This document shows, piece after piece, positions 10,341-20,483 of a stretch of DNA of 64,000 nucleotides; position 1 is the first letter of the stretch; the number at the start of each line of letters is the position of its first letter. The position numbers and the translations under genes are program-made. Under the pieces are notes generated by a model. The model saw nothing but the letters and a program-made list of their open reading frames with translations, had not been told where the DNA came from and did no database searches. Source of the stretch: Siphonodentalium dalli. Lineage: Eukaryota > Mollusca > Scaphopoda > Gadilida > Siphonodentaliidae. Location of the stretch: contig CP136069.1 of assembly GCA_032622095.1 (NCBI GenBank), positions 68,287,319-68,351,318 on the forward strand, given 5' to 3'.

Positions 10341-11875
10341 CTCTGTTTAATTCATTGGTGGATTAAATAACAATGGAGATAACCGTACACTGTTTAATTC
10401 ATTGGTGGATTAAATTACAATGGAGATAACCGTACACTGTTTAATCACAATGGAGATAACCGTACACTGTTCAATAACAATGGAGATAATATTACACTGT
10501 TTAATTACAATGGAGATAACCATACAGTTTAATTACAATGGAGATAACCGCAACCTGTTTAATTACAATGGAGATAACCGTACAGTATTTAATTACAATG
10601 GAGATAACCGTACACTGTTTAATTACAATGGAGATAACCGTACAGTATTTAATTACAATGGAGATAACCGTACACAGTTTAATTACAATGAAGATAACCG
10701 TACACTGTTTAATAAGAATGGAGATAATCGTACACTGTTATCTCCATTGTAATTAAACATAGTGCGGTTATCTCCATTGTAATTAAACAGTGTACGGTTA
10801 TCTCCATTGTAATTAAACATTGTGTGGTTATCTCCATTGTAACTAAACTGTGTACGGTTATCTCCATTGTAACTAAACAGTGTACGATTATCTCCGTTAT
10901 AATTAAACAGAGTACGGTTATCTCCATTGTAATTAAACAGTGTACGGTTATCACCATTGTAATTAAACAGTGTACGGTTATCTCCATTGTTATTTAATCC
11001 ACCAATGAATTAAACAGAGTACGGTTATCTCCATTGTAATTAAACAGTGTGCGGTTATCTCGATTGTAATTAAACAGTGTACGGTTATCTCCATTATAAC
11101 CGTGTACGGTTATCTCCATTGTAATTAAACAGTGTACGGTTATCTCCATTGTAATTAAACAGTGTACGGTTATCTCCATTGTAATTAAACAGTGCACGGT
11201 TATCTCCATTGTTATTGAACAGTGTACGGTTATCTCCATTGTGATTAAACAGTGAACGGTTATCTCCATTGTAATTTAACAGTGTACGGTTATCTCCATT
11301 GTAATTAAACAGTGTACGGTTATCTCCATTATAATTAAACAGTGTACGGTTATCTCCATTGTAATTAAACAGTGTACGGTTATCTCCATTGGTATTAAAC
11401 AGTGTACGGTTATCTCCATTGTGATTAAACAGTGTACTGTTATCTCTATTGTAATTGAAGAGTGTGCGGTTATCTCCATTGTAATTAAACAGTGTACGGT
11501 TATCTCCGTTATAATTAAACAGAGTACGGTTATCTTCATTGTAATTAAACAGTGTACGGTTATCTACATTGTAATTAAACAGAGTACGGTTATCTCCATT
11601 GTAATTAAACAGTGTACGGTTATCTCAATTGTTATTTAATCCACCAACGAATTAAATAGTATACGGTTATCTCCGTTGTAATTAAACAGATTATGGTTAT
11701 CTCCATTGTAATTAAACAGTGTACGGTTATCTCCGTTGTAACATTGTATGGTTATCTCCATTGTAAGTAAACAGTGTACACTGTTTAATTGCAATGGATA
11801 TAACCGTACACTGTTTAATTACAATGGAGATAACCGTACACGGTTATAATGGAGATAACCATACTCTGTTTAATT
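10341..11875. repeat. 30-bp satellite with strand switches
   Basis: About fifty copies of a 30-bp unit whose core is ACAATGGAGATAACCGTACA followed by 'ctgtttaatt'. The unit runs forward from 10341 to about 10738, flips to the reverse strand from 10739 to about 11778, and flips back until 11875. The switch points are themselves palindromes (GATAATCGTACACTGTTATC near 10726; CAGTGTACACTG at 11772-11783). A longer variant unit containing ATTGGTGGATTAAAT occurs near 10352, 10400, 10992 and 11638. The unit length is a multiple of three and lacks stops in some frames, so decapeptide-repeat open frames appear. I regard these as by-products. Confidence 0.95.
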
Positions 11876-12011
11876 TGTTTGATATTCGTGTATCGTGAAC
11901 ACAGTTTCTAAACTCTCCGACAACGCGCCTTGTTCACAAACCGTTTTCATGATCGAATAGCCGGGAGTTGCGGAACATGAGGCGATGACATTCTATTTTA
12001 AATAAATATTT

Positions 12012-12275
12012 TCACTGAACTCGTATTGAGTGACAAATTGTTCTTCGATGGGGAGGCATTTGACTCCCATTGGGGGACAAGTTGTTCGACAGAGAGGCAC
12101 TTGACCCCCGTTGGGTGACAAATTATTTATCGACAGAGAGGCACTTGACCCCCATTGGGTTACAAATTGTTCATCGACAGGGAGGCACTTGACCACCGTT
12201 GAATGACACATGTGGTGTTCTTCGACACAGTGGAACTTGACCGCCCGCTGGGGAGCAAATTGTTCATCGGCTGCT
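12012..12275. repeat. 44-bp minisatellite
   Basis: Four to five units of about 44 bp containing GAGGCACTTGACCCCCGTTG start near 12053, 12094, 12138 and 12182, with a diverged one after 12225. A 97-codon minus-strand frame here is only the repeat read in one frame. Confidence 0.85.
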
Positions 12276-12296
12276 AAACCCTCCATTTAGTCCGGT

Positions 12297-15200
12297 CAAT
12301 CAAATGTTTGACATAGAATAAATTTGGACTTAGTTGGTTTGTATACCATTTTGAAGTGGAATATATCCTCTGTTACATATCCAAAATTCGCTGTGAATAT
12401 TTATTGTAACTCAAGATGGCGTCCAAGATGTCAGTTTGATCCAATTAAATTGTCACATTGTGATAAATGTTGTCATATGTACACACTTGTATACAGTTTT
12501 GAGAAGCTAAGAGATAACGGCACCTTTCTATGCCAAAATTGGAACTTCCCGTGCAATATGGCCGCCAAAATGGCGGCTGGAAGTGGAAATTGTTACGTTT
12601 TTTTTACTAATATCTTTAAGATAAGTTTCTGCTGCTTGGAACTGACTGAGAATTGTGACATTATTTTGTATTTATCATGTTAGGTGACAATTGGAGCACT
12701 AAAATGTGACATTCATGGGGTTCCGACCCCTTCCGATCACTCAAAATTCGATTTTACAGAATGCGGTATAACATATCACAAAATATCACCATTGGGATTC
12801 GAGTCATATTTCATCAAGAAATTGGAAGAACTGTGCAATGTAAGTGATGCATTATATTTTTTATGGATATTCCAACTCAACGGCACCAATATTGTCACGT
12901 TGACCCAACATGGCTGCCAAAATGGTGGTCAAAATATGAATAAAAGGTCGGTACACCTCATGTCCCACTCTAAGCGTCGGCTTGATACGACCGTTGTTTG
13001 CACATAAAAACCTGTCTTTAGTGCTAGTAAACCTACATACCAAATTTAATTTCATTCAGTACACATTTACTAAAGTTATCATCCGGAAACCTCAAATTGG
13101 CAAACATTCTAAGTCAAAAAGGGACATAACTCTGGTAAAAATTGGCGGGCGGAACCCGAATTCGAACTTGACCTGTGTTTTGCTGGGAGAAAGACACATA
13201 CCAAATTTGGTTTAAATCTGATTAACTTTACTAAAGTTATCATCCGGATACCAACTTTTGGGGTTTTATATGTCGGGTCGGCGGACAAAAAAGGCCCATA
13301 ACTCTCGCAAACATTTTTGGATTAAACCGAAATTCGAACTTGAGCTGTATTTTGATATAAGTAATCCACAAAAAAACGAGTTTTGCATATAAACAATCCA
13401 AAATCAAGTTATCATCCGGAAACCAAAAAACAGAAGAAAAACTGAATTTTCTATGTCGAAAAAGGGGCATAACTCTGCCAAAAATAATTGGTCAGAACCC
13501 AAGTTCGTACTTGACATGTGTTTTGCTGGGAGAAAGTAATATACCAAATTGGTTTGAATCCGATTAACTCTACTAAAGTTATCATCCGGAAACCAACTTT
13601 CAGGGGTTTTCTAAGTAAAAAAGGGGCATAACTCTTGTGAAAATTGGCGGACGGAACCAGAATTCGAACTTGACCTGTCTTTTCTGCTAGTAAACCCACA
13701 CCAAATTTAATTTAATTTGGTTCACTTTAACTAAAGTTATCATCCGGAAACCTCGGACGCACGCACAGACGCACGCACGGACTCACGCACGCACGGACGT
13801 GCTGATTATAATAGTCCTCCGAACCCGTTGAGTCCGCGGACAAAAATGGTAAATAGTACACCGGTGTGTCATGCAACCGCTTATCAGTTGTGGTTGATGA
13901 ACACAATTTACTATTCTGTCTTATACACATTGAATACTAAGATTTCTGATACACCTCGATTAATTGTTACTATTTTAACCACTGAAATTACCAGAATTAT
14001 TCGAATTTTTCTGTCACAACTTGACAACAAAATTGGCAAAAATCATGTTCAGGTTTGAAACATTTTTTAAAAGTAAAATGAACTGTCTTTGGTATCAAAG
14101 GTGCCTATTGTTTTGATGTGTTAAATATTTGTCATATTTATTCAAAACATTATTCTCGGCTGTTCCTAAAAGGTAGTAAGTTGTGAATCACTTGGTTATT
14201 AAACATGCTACCTAATCAACTAAGTGTTATACTCTGGTTGCCCCGGTACCTTATGAGTCATGACAAGTTCATGTTAAGGGATGCAGTCGGGCGGGGTGGG
14301 GTGTCTGCAAACAAATTCAATACACAATACAAAAGTTTTCGGCAAAATCCATACTGCATCATGCTTCATAAGGTAATGGGACAACCAGGATATAACATTT
14401 AGTTGTCAGTTGATTGGGTAGCATGTTTAATAACCAAGTGAGTCACAATTTGCTACTTTTTCGGAACAGCAGAGAATAAATTCGGAATATATGTAATAAA
14501 TCAACTTTTTATCAAATATGGTTTCAATTTTGCAAGCCATCTTCAATAATTTTGTCTAAAATATCAGTTGACACATTTAAGACAGGTAAAATAAAAAGCA
14601 CCTTTGATAGTAAAGGTAGTTCCGTTTTACTTGAAAAAATGGTCCAAACCTGAAAAGCGATTTTTTGCCGATTTTGATGCCATGTTTGTGATAGAAAAAT
14701 CACATAATTTTGGCAATTTCAGTGGTTAAAATAGTAAAAATTAACCAAGGTGCATAATAAATGTTAGTATTCGATATATGTAAGACAGAGTAGTCAATTT
14801 TGTTCATTTACCACAACTTATAAATGGTTGCATGCTGGTGCAATATTTACCATTTTTCTTATTTTGGATGCCATTTTGGCAGTCAATTTGAGCCAAAGTG
14901 ACAGTTCTTCCCATTTCCTGATGAAATATGACTAGAATCCCAATGGTGATTTTTTTGTGAAATGTTACACGGCGTTCTGTAAAATCGAATTTTTGAATGA
15001 TCGGAAGGGGTTTCAGACCCCATGACTGGCATATTTCATTGCTCCAATGGTCAGTTAACATGATAGATACAAAATAAAGTCACAATTCTCAATCGGTTTC
15101 AAACAGAAGAAACTTACCTTAAAGATATCAGTAAAAAACATGATATTTTCAATTTTGGCGGCCATCTTGGGCGGGGAGTATTTTGGCATAAGGCGTAATG

Positions 15201-15335
15201 TCTTAGATTCACAAAAATGTATAGGATTTTAGCGGTTTTTGGATATGTTATAGAGGATATCTTGAATCTTCCTCTTCAAAATGGTATTAAAACCAACTTA
15301 GTCCGAATTTATTCTATGTTGACCCTATCATTTGA
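12297..15335. mobile_element. Large foldback element with arms over 1 kb
   Basis: The left arm (12297 to about 14240, with an insertion) is the reverse complement of the right arm (about 14340-15335). For example, GAATAAATTTGGACTTAGTT at 12317 pairs with 15296-15315, and the 'accattgggattc' region at 12788 pairs with about 14940. The two arms meet at a loop near 14290. Partial copies lie at 1-880 and at 37690-37800. No transposase is visible. Confidence 0.8.
12945..13846 (+). repeat. 165-bp tandem core inserted in the foldback arm
   Basis: Five units end in 'taaagttatcatccgg' at about 13071, 13232, 13403, 13574 and 13732. Each also contains 'gcataactct' and 'gaacttgacctgtgttttgctgg' variants. 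The block ends in a CGCACGCACGGAC-rich tract and CCGCGGACAAAAATGG. The opposite arm of the foldback element (14838-14880) and the copy near 560 read straight through, so this block is a separate insertion. Repeats with this wording are, from memory, widespread in bivalves and other molluscs; oyster elements with tandem cores of about 160 bp ('pearl' type) have a similar design. Confidence 0.75.
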
Positions 15336-16550
15336 GTTTATCGACCAGACTAAATGGAGAGAAAGTTAGCACTTTGGAGAGGGGGTTAAATAGTGCATCT
15401 CCATAGATGCAACTATTTTCTTCCCGGCTCAGAGTGTGGAATGAATGTTTTCGGTTAAAACTATAATGATATAAGTACATTGTAGTTTCAATTACAGTCA
15501 TGAAATTTTGTGATATTTGACACAATATCAATTCATAGCATATCACACCTCAGATATTCATGATTTACAGATGGAAAACGCCCTGCGATCGTCGATGGAA
15601 TTATAAGTTTGCTGGTAAAAACCGGCTTCAAATGTAATTTTCATACCTTCTCGATATACTTCAAGTCCCATTCTTTAAATTATGCTTAAATATAGCTTAC
15701 TAATGTTGTGACTGTTATGGCAATTCATCAGACATGATATCGGCTGAAACAATTAAATCTCCAAATAAAACACCCTTTCACATTTCTCTGGTCGCATATA
15801 GTTGCCAAACTTTGATCCTCTAGTTGTCCACATAGTTGTGATTTCTATTCGCGCTGATTGTGTTAGAAGCACTCTATTTACGGTCGTGTTTACGTATTAT
15901 GTGAAGTTAAATCTGCAGCTTTCAGATCATAACAAATCAGCAATAAGTTCCACGGTCATTGTTTTAACACCACATTTCAAAAGCAAAGGAATCTCCGAAA
16001 CGTCTAAAATAGAACACACCGGAATTTTCTGTTTTTCCACTTTCACAAGAATGACACTACATTCGCCAACTATCGGATCGGGAACGGACGCTCTTGGTTG
16101 CCCTATTTATACAGAGTAAATTCCACTTGGCGATTTGCGCACGAAAAGCTAAACACAATAACCTAATAATATTCGCTGTTATTTTCCTGCCGTCAAAATA
16201 GCGGTCGATAAAATTTTAACAAACAAACGCTCTTTAAGAAAACGTGTTTTTTTTAGTTCTGAATATCTCCGTTATTTATTATAAACATCCCCCTTCGATT
16301 AAATGTGGATACTCATTTTGAAATACAATCCGAACATTGCGTGCACCTGTTACTTAGATTGAATATCAATAGCTATATAATCATGAATCCCGATTAGATA
16401 TTGTTTTACATCTAATCATTGACATAATGGCTGCATTTTTCGTATCAAATGAGTCAGAAAAGGACACTGGACGAAAAGCGAGGTTTACAGATATGGCGAT
16501 TTAACGTATTTTCCACGTATCGGATATACGCGACATTTACGATGGTTTTA
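15336..16550. other. No recognised gene
   Basis: An open frame of 105 codons on the plus strand at 15802-16119 has no recognisable domain. TATAAATAGGGC on the minus strand near 16111 resembles a TATA box, but no gene follows it. Confidence 0.35.
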
Positions 16551-16552
16551 TT

Positions 16553-17440
16553 TAAGGATTAACTGTCATGTGGACTGTTTTTATGGAGATGTAACCGTGA
16601 GGTAAGTGGTCATAACTTGTGTAAAACCCATACAAGTTTTGACCACTTTCCTCACGGTTACATCTCCATAAAAACAGTCCACATGACAGTTAATCCTTAT
16701 ATTTATATACATTTAGCGAAAAAGCCACATTTGTAAATGTACATGTATTTAAATCGAGAAGTGTATCGTGAAAAAACCAGCCCAAAATATCCCATAGCAC
16801 CCGATCAGAAACCAGCTGAGAAGTTATTTCCCATTTGTCACGTGACGTGTTTTTGAAAGCCGGTCAAATTCTCCCACCTGCAGACAACACTTTCATCAAA
16901 ATTCATTTTATTTTCTGTTTTATTTACAAAATACAATTGGCAAAAATGTTCGAACAATAACAGTATACAATGAGATGTGCTACATTATTCTGAAACATAA
17001 AAGCGGATACATTTCACGCCGATTTACTGTTCAATTTTATTGGATTCGGAAACAAAAATAATTTCAGTGTTCACTGACAAGTTTGCACAAGCGGAAAGTG
17101 GACTGTTTTATGGAGATGTTATCGTGAGGTAGGTGGTAATAACTTGTGTAAAACTCGAACCTTTCGTGATTTGTTTTAGAAATTAATACTACGTGACACC
17201 AAAGGTGTTTTTAATCAATTTTATATTGGCAAAAGTTAAAACGAATAATTTCAAAACGAGGCTCTTTATATTGAAAGTGCAAATGCGCCCAAACATTACG
17301 CGTTCTTCTTCTCCAAAACCAATGACGCGTCGATGTAATTATGGTTGCAATTATGACTTTCTTGCGCGTTCACCGATAAATAATTGCAACTAGTCACATG
17401 GGCGCCGACCAATCGGAATGCTGGAGTTAGTGATAATCAC
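16553..17440 (+). repeat. Long palindrome family, copy 2
   Basis: Positions 16553-16710 form a palindrome closely matching 6643-6808. After it come 'tttatatacatttagcgaaaaagcc' and, near 17220-17430, sequence resembling 6905-7130 including GGGCGCCGACCAATCGGAAT. A third, half palindrome ('ggagatgttatcgtgaggta') sits at 17100-17160, so this copy looks expanded or rearranged. Confidence 0.75.
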
Positions 17441-18326
17441 ACACAGTATGTAATTATTCTAAATTACGGAAAATCTTTAAACTTGGAGTTTAACTCCGCG
17501 TATATGCACGTAAACGCCGATATATTGACATCCCAAGAGGCAAAAGCAATCTGTAATAACTGACAGCATATTGGCCACTATAACTGACCACAAAACGTGT
17601 TACATAACTCACGTCTGAAAAGACTTTGCCACCATGCACGCTTGTATGAAGAATCGTCAGTATCAGACAGAAGAGTAGCAAAGGCGCCACGCAGAGTATA
17701 TATAGACCTGCTTGCTATGTGATACTTCCAATTATAGGAATGTAAACATTATGCAATTTGTAGAAACTAGTATGTGTATAATTTATATTTTCTATTTCTA
17801 TTCTCAAGACAATATCCACTTTGCGTGTTTCCTATTGTTGAAGAATTTTATGATCTGATAGTACCAACTTCACACATTTCCCTCTATTTCCCTCTATAAG
17901 CTGATCACGTATGTTCCATTTACAGCATATACGAATCTTGTAAATTTCCATAAATTCGACATATACGTGCGATTTACGCACACGTAATTTCCACGTCAAT
18001 ATGGAAGAATATGTCCCATTTATATTTCAAATTTATGGAAATTTACGTGATCCGTATATGCCGCAAATCTAGACATTTAATGGAAATACGTGGCGTTTAC
18101 ATGAAATTAAATTCCAAATTTGGTGCCGTGAAAGGTACACAATTTTAAGAAATCAGAAAAAGTACATGGCTGTTGATGTAAAAACCACGAGAGAAACTCA
18201 TTTTTCAAAACACTAAATGAGGCACTGATATTTGAACAGAAAGTGAAAAAAACGAAAAAAATTTGTGTGACTGATATATGACGAACTTCTTTCACTGCTG
18301 CGGAAACCACGATGCTCAATATATGT
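17441..18326. other. No recognised gene; possible 3' flank of the UPF0696-like gene
   Basis: This is AT-rich. The interval 17930-18110 is rich in short self-complementary words such as 'tccatttat' / 'ataaatttgga'. If the gene at 18327-19630 is transcribed on the minus strand, its 3' UTR would fall at the right edge of this interval. Confidence 0.35.
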
Positions 18327-19630
18327 TCAATGTTGTTCTTCACGCCGCCAGGGCGCCTCAAATGGTGCTACCTCCATTACCGATGCAGACTTGAACCTCG
18401 CTGAGCGATCAACGCCAGCAAAAGCCATGGCGTTAGTTTTGTAACGGCATCGTTTGTCATATTTCATCATATTAAGAACACGCTCCCCGACAGCCTTGCA
18501 CAAAGAATGGTCATTATAAGCGCAGTAGTAGTTGATGACATGGCGGTCTGCATGCTTAGGCTCCAATCCGACGCCACTCACATTTATGTTGCTAACCCCG
18601 TCGAGCAACCCCGCGCAATAGCAGTCTTTTGCTTTACCCCATGCTTCATCGATCGACGCACGGCTGTGGAAGGTCATCCATTTACCCCAATGTTCGTTGT
18701 CGTGGTTATGTGGGTACTTCACCATCTGTGTCTCGTCTACGCAGTATAGCCAGTCGTCACTGGAAGAACTTGGCGTCATCTCCGCTGAGCGATAAACGAA
18801 TGCAAGGGTCATGGTGTCATTTTTGTAATAGCATGGTTTATTGTATTTCATCATTTTAACAACACGTTCCCCGATAGCTTTGTACATAGCATCGTCATTA
18901 TAAGCGCAGTAGTAGTTGATGACAGGACGGTCTGCAAGCTCAGGCTTCCATCCGATTGCACTTACCTTCATGTTGCTAACCCCGTCAAGCAATCCAGCGC
19001 AATAGTACTCTTTTGCATTTTCCCATGCTTCATCGATAGATGCACGGCTATGGAAGGTCATCCATTTACCCCAATGTTCGGAGTCGTGTTTGTATGGATA
19101 CTTCGTCGTCTGCAGCTCGTCTATCCAGAATAGCCAGTTTTCTATGGAAGAACTTGGCGCTTCAGATGACAACTGAAATGGCGCTACCTCCATGACCGAT
19201 GCAATCTTGAACCCCTCTGAGCGATACACGCCGGTAAGGAACATGGCTTCTGTGTTGTAATGGCAATGTCTGTGGTATTTCATCATATTAACTACACGCT
19301 CACCGATAGCCTTGCAGAATGCAGTATCGTTGTAAGCGCAGTAATAGACAATGACATGACTGTCTGCATGTTCAGGCTCTGTTCCAACGCCACTCACCTT
19401 CACGCTGCTAACCCCGTCGAGCAATCCGGCGCAATAGTAGTCCTTTGCTTTTTCCCATGCTTCATCGATAGATGCACGGCGGTGGAAGGTCATCCATTTA
19501 CCCCAATGTTCGTCGTCGTCGTTGTATGGATACTTCATCATCTGCGTCTCGTCGTCGCAGAATAGCCAGTCGTCACTTGAAGAACTTGGCCCGCAGGCAC
19601 GTTCTGTCTGTTCTAACACACAAGCAATCA
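18327..19630 (-). CDS. Triplicated C11orf68/UPF0696-like domain protein, terminal exon
   Basis: This is one long exon of 433 complete codons and a stop. It starts at a splice acceptor (TTTTCCAG just before 19630), so an upstream exon must supply the start and one base of the first codon; the frame has no ATG at its beginning. The product contains three tandem copies of a domain of about 125-140 residues. Each has H-W-G-K-W-M (residues 42-47, 186-191, 314-319), a DEAW helix, YYCAGLLDGVS, KVS or NVS, Y-Y-C-A-Y-N-D, G-E-R-V and a Y-R or equivalent end. The order and spacing match C11orf68/UPF0696 (DUF1917), a small intracellular family with an eIF4E-like fold and unknown role, normally with one domain. 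The first and third repeats end in SVMEVAPF, but the second lacks it, which explains the unequal spacing of 144 and 128 residues. Cysteines are enriched. The family call is from motif resemblance only. Confidence 0.7.
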
Positions 19631-19650
19631 CTGGAAAATAAATATACAGC
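19623..19650 (-). promoter_or_regulatory. Splice acceptor of the UPF0696-like exon
   Basis: On the minus strand the sequence reads ATTTATTTTCCAG and then TGATTGCTTG. The pyrimidine tract and CAG are good, and the downstream frame is open for 1.3 kb, entering in phase 1. No matching donor in phase 1 was found in the next 600 bp. Confidence 0.6.
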
Positions 19651-20219
19651 CAATCAAATTGTAAAGATTCTGTAGAGTAAAAATTTGCACTATTTGTGTA
19701 GTTATGATTACATATTTATAGGGAATTGAATTTTGCACTTTCATACACTTTATTGAGTACACATAAGCTACACAAATAGGTAGATTTCCTTCTACACAAA
19801 TGTGTAGTGCATTACACATTATATGGGGGTCCTACCTTAAAGTGTAGATGTTCCACTAAGACTGTTTGGTTACCTAATGGTCCCAGTGACCTACACCTAC
19901 AACGTATATATACTCCATTTTGACGCTTTAGATTGTAAACAGAATCCGAATTATGTAAAACTCGACATGTAGAATCGTAATTCATATCAAGACTAAACAC
20001 TCTGAGTGCAACATTTTATCGGTCGCAGACGATCTTGATGATGCAGATGCGTAAGTAGTGATTACGTGTCAACATATAACTTGACAAAGGTGATGACGAT
20101 GACCAGGGACGTGGCTAGAGGGTATCCGTTGGGGTGTCCACCTTGTGAAATTCCAACTGCACCCCCACCCCTTCAATCAGAATCAGACCAACACAAGTTT
20201 TGCATAATTCCATAATTCC
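19651..20219. other. Intron or spacer between the UPF0696-like exon and the LINE
   Basis: If the gene is intact, this is the first intron or 5' flank. A minus-strand frame of about 60 codons ends at an AAG/GTAGGA donor-like site near 19835, but its phase does not fit the acceptor at 19630. Confidence 0.35.
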
Positions 20220-20483
20220 ATTTTGAATTGAATTGTTTAATGCATAAAGCCACCATTTAAGGTGGAACATACACGAACATATACACTATGTACATAAGAT
20301 ATTTCAATAATAATTTTGGCATCATATTACATATGGATTATATAAGTAATATATTCATTATTAAAATCACGAATATATCTGTTGATCGACTCACACAAAT
20401 AATGATATATATATAATAACTTGAATAATTACATATAGATGTAAATGCTGCCAATGCCAGATCATCAGTATAGTTGTAAGTTA

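Noticed and set aside
10420-11639. Open frames of 72-110 codons encoding MEITVHCLIT-type decapeptide repeats on both strands
   Set aside because: They follow directly from a 30-bp satellite unit without stops and appear in several frames and both strands, so they are not evidence of a protein.
17490-17690. Minus-strand frame starting with a signal-peptide-like hydrophobic stretch and running into a GTGAGT donor
   Set aside because: The apparent start is GTG, there is no ATG in frame before an upstream stop, and a TATA-like motif overlaps the start, so a secreted protein exon is not supported.
19812-20000. Candidate first exon of the UPF0696-like gene with an AAG/GTAGGA donor
   Set aside because: The frame ends in phase 0 but the acceptor at 19630 needs phase 1; the phase 1 frame has a stop just before the donor.
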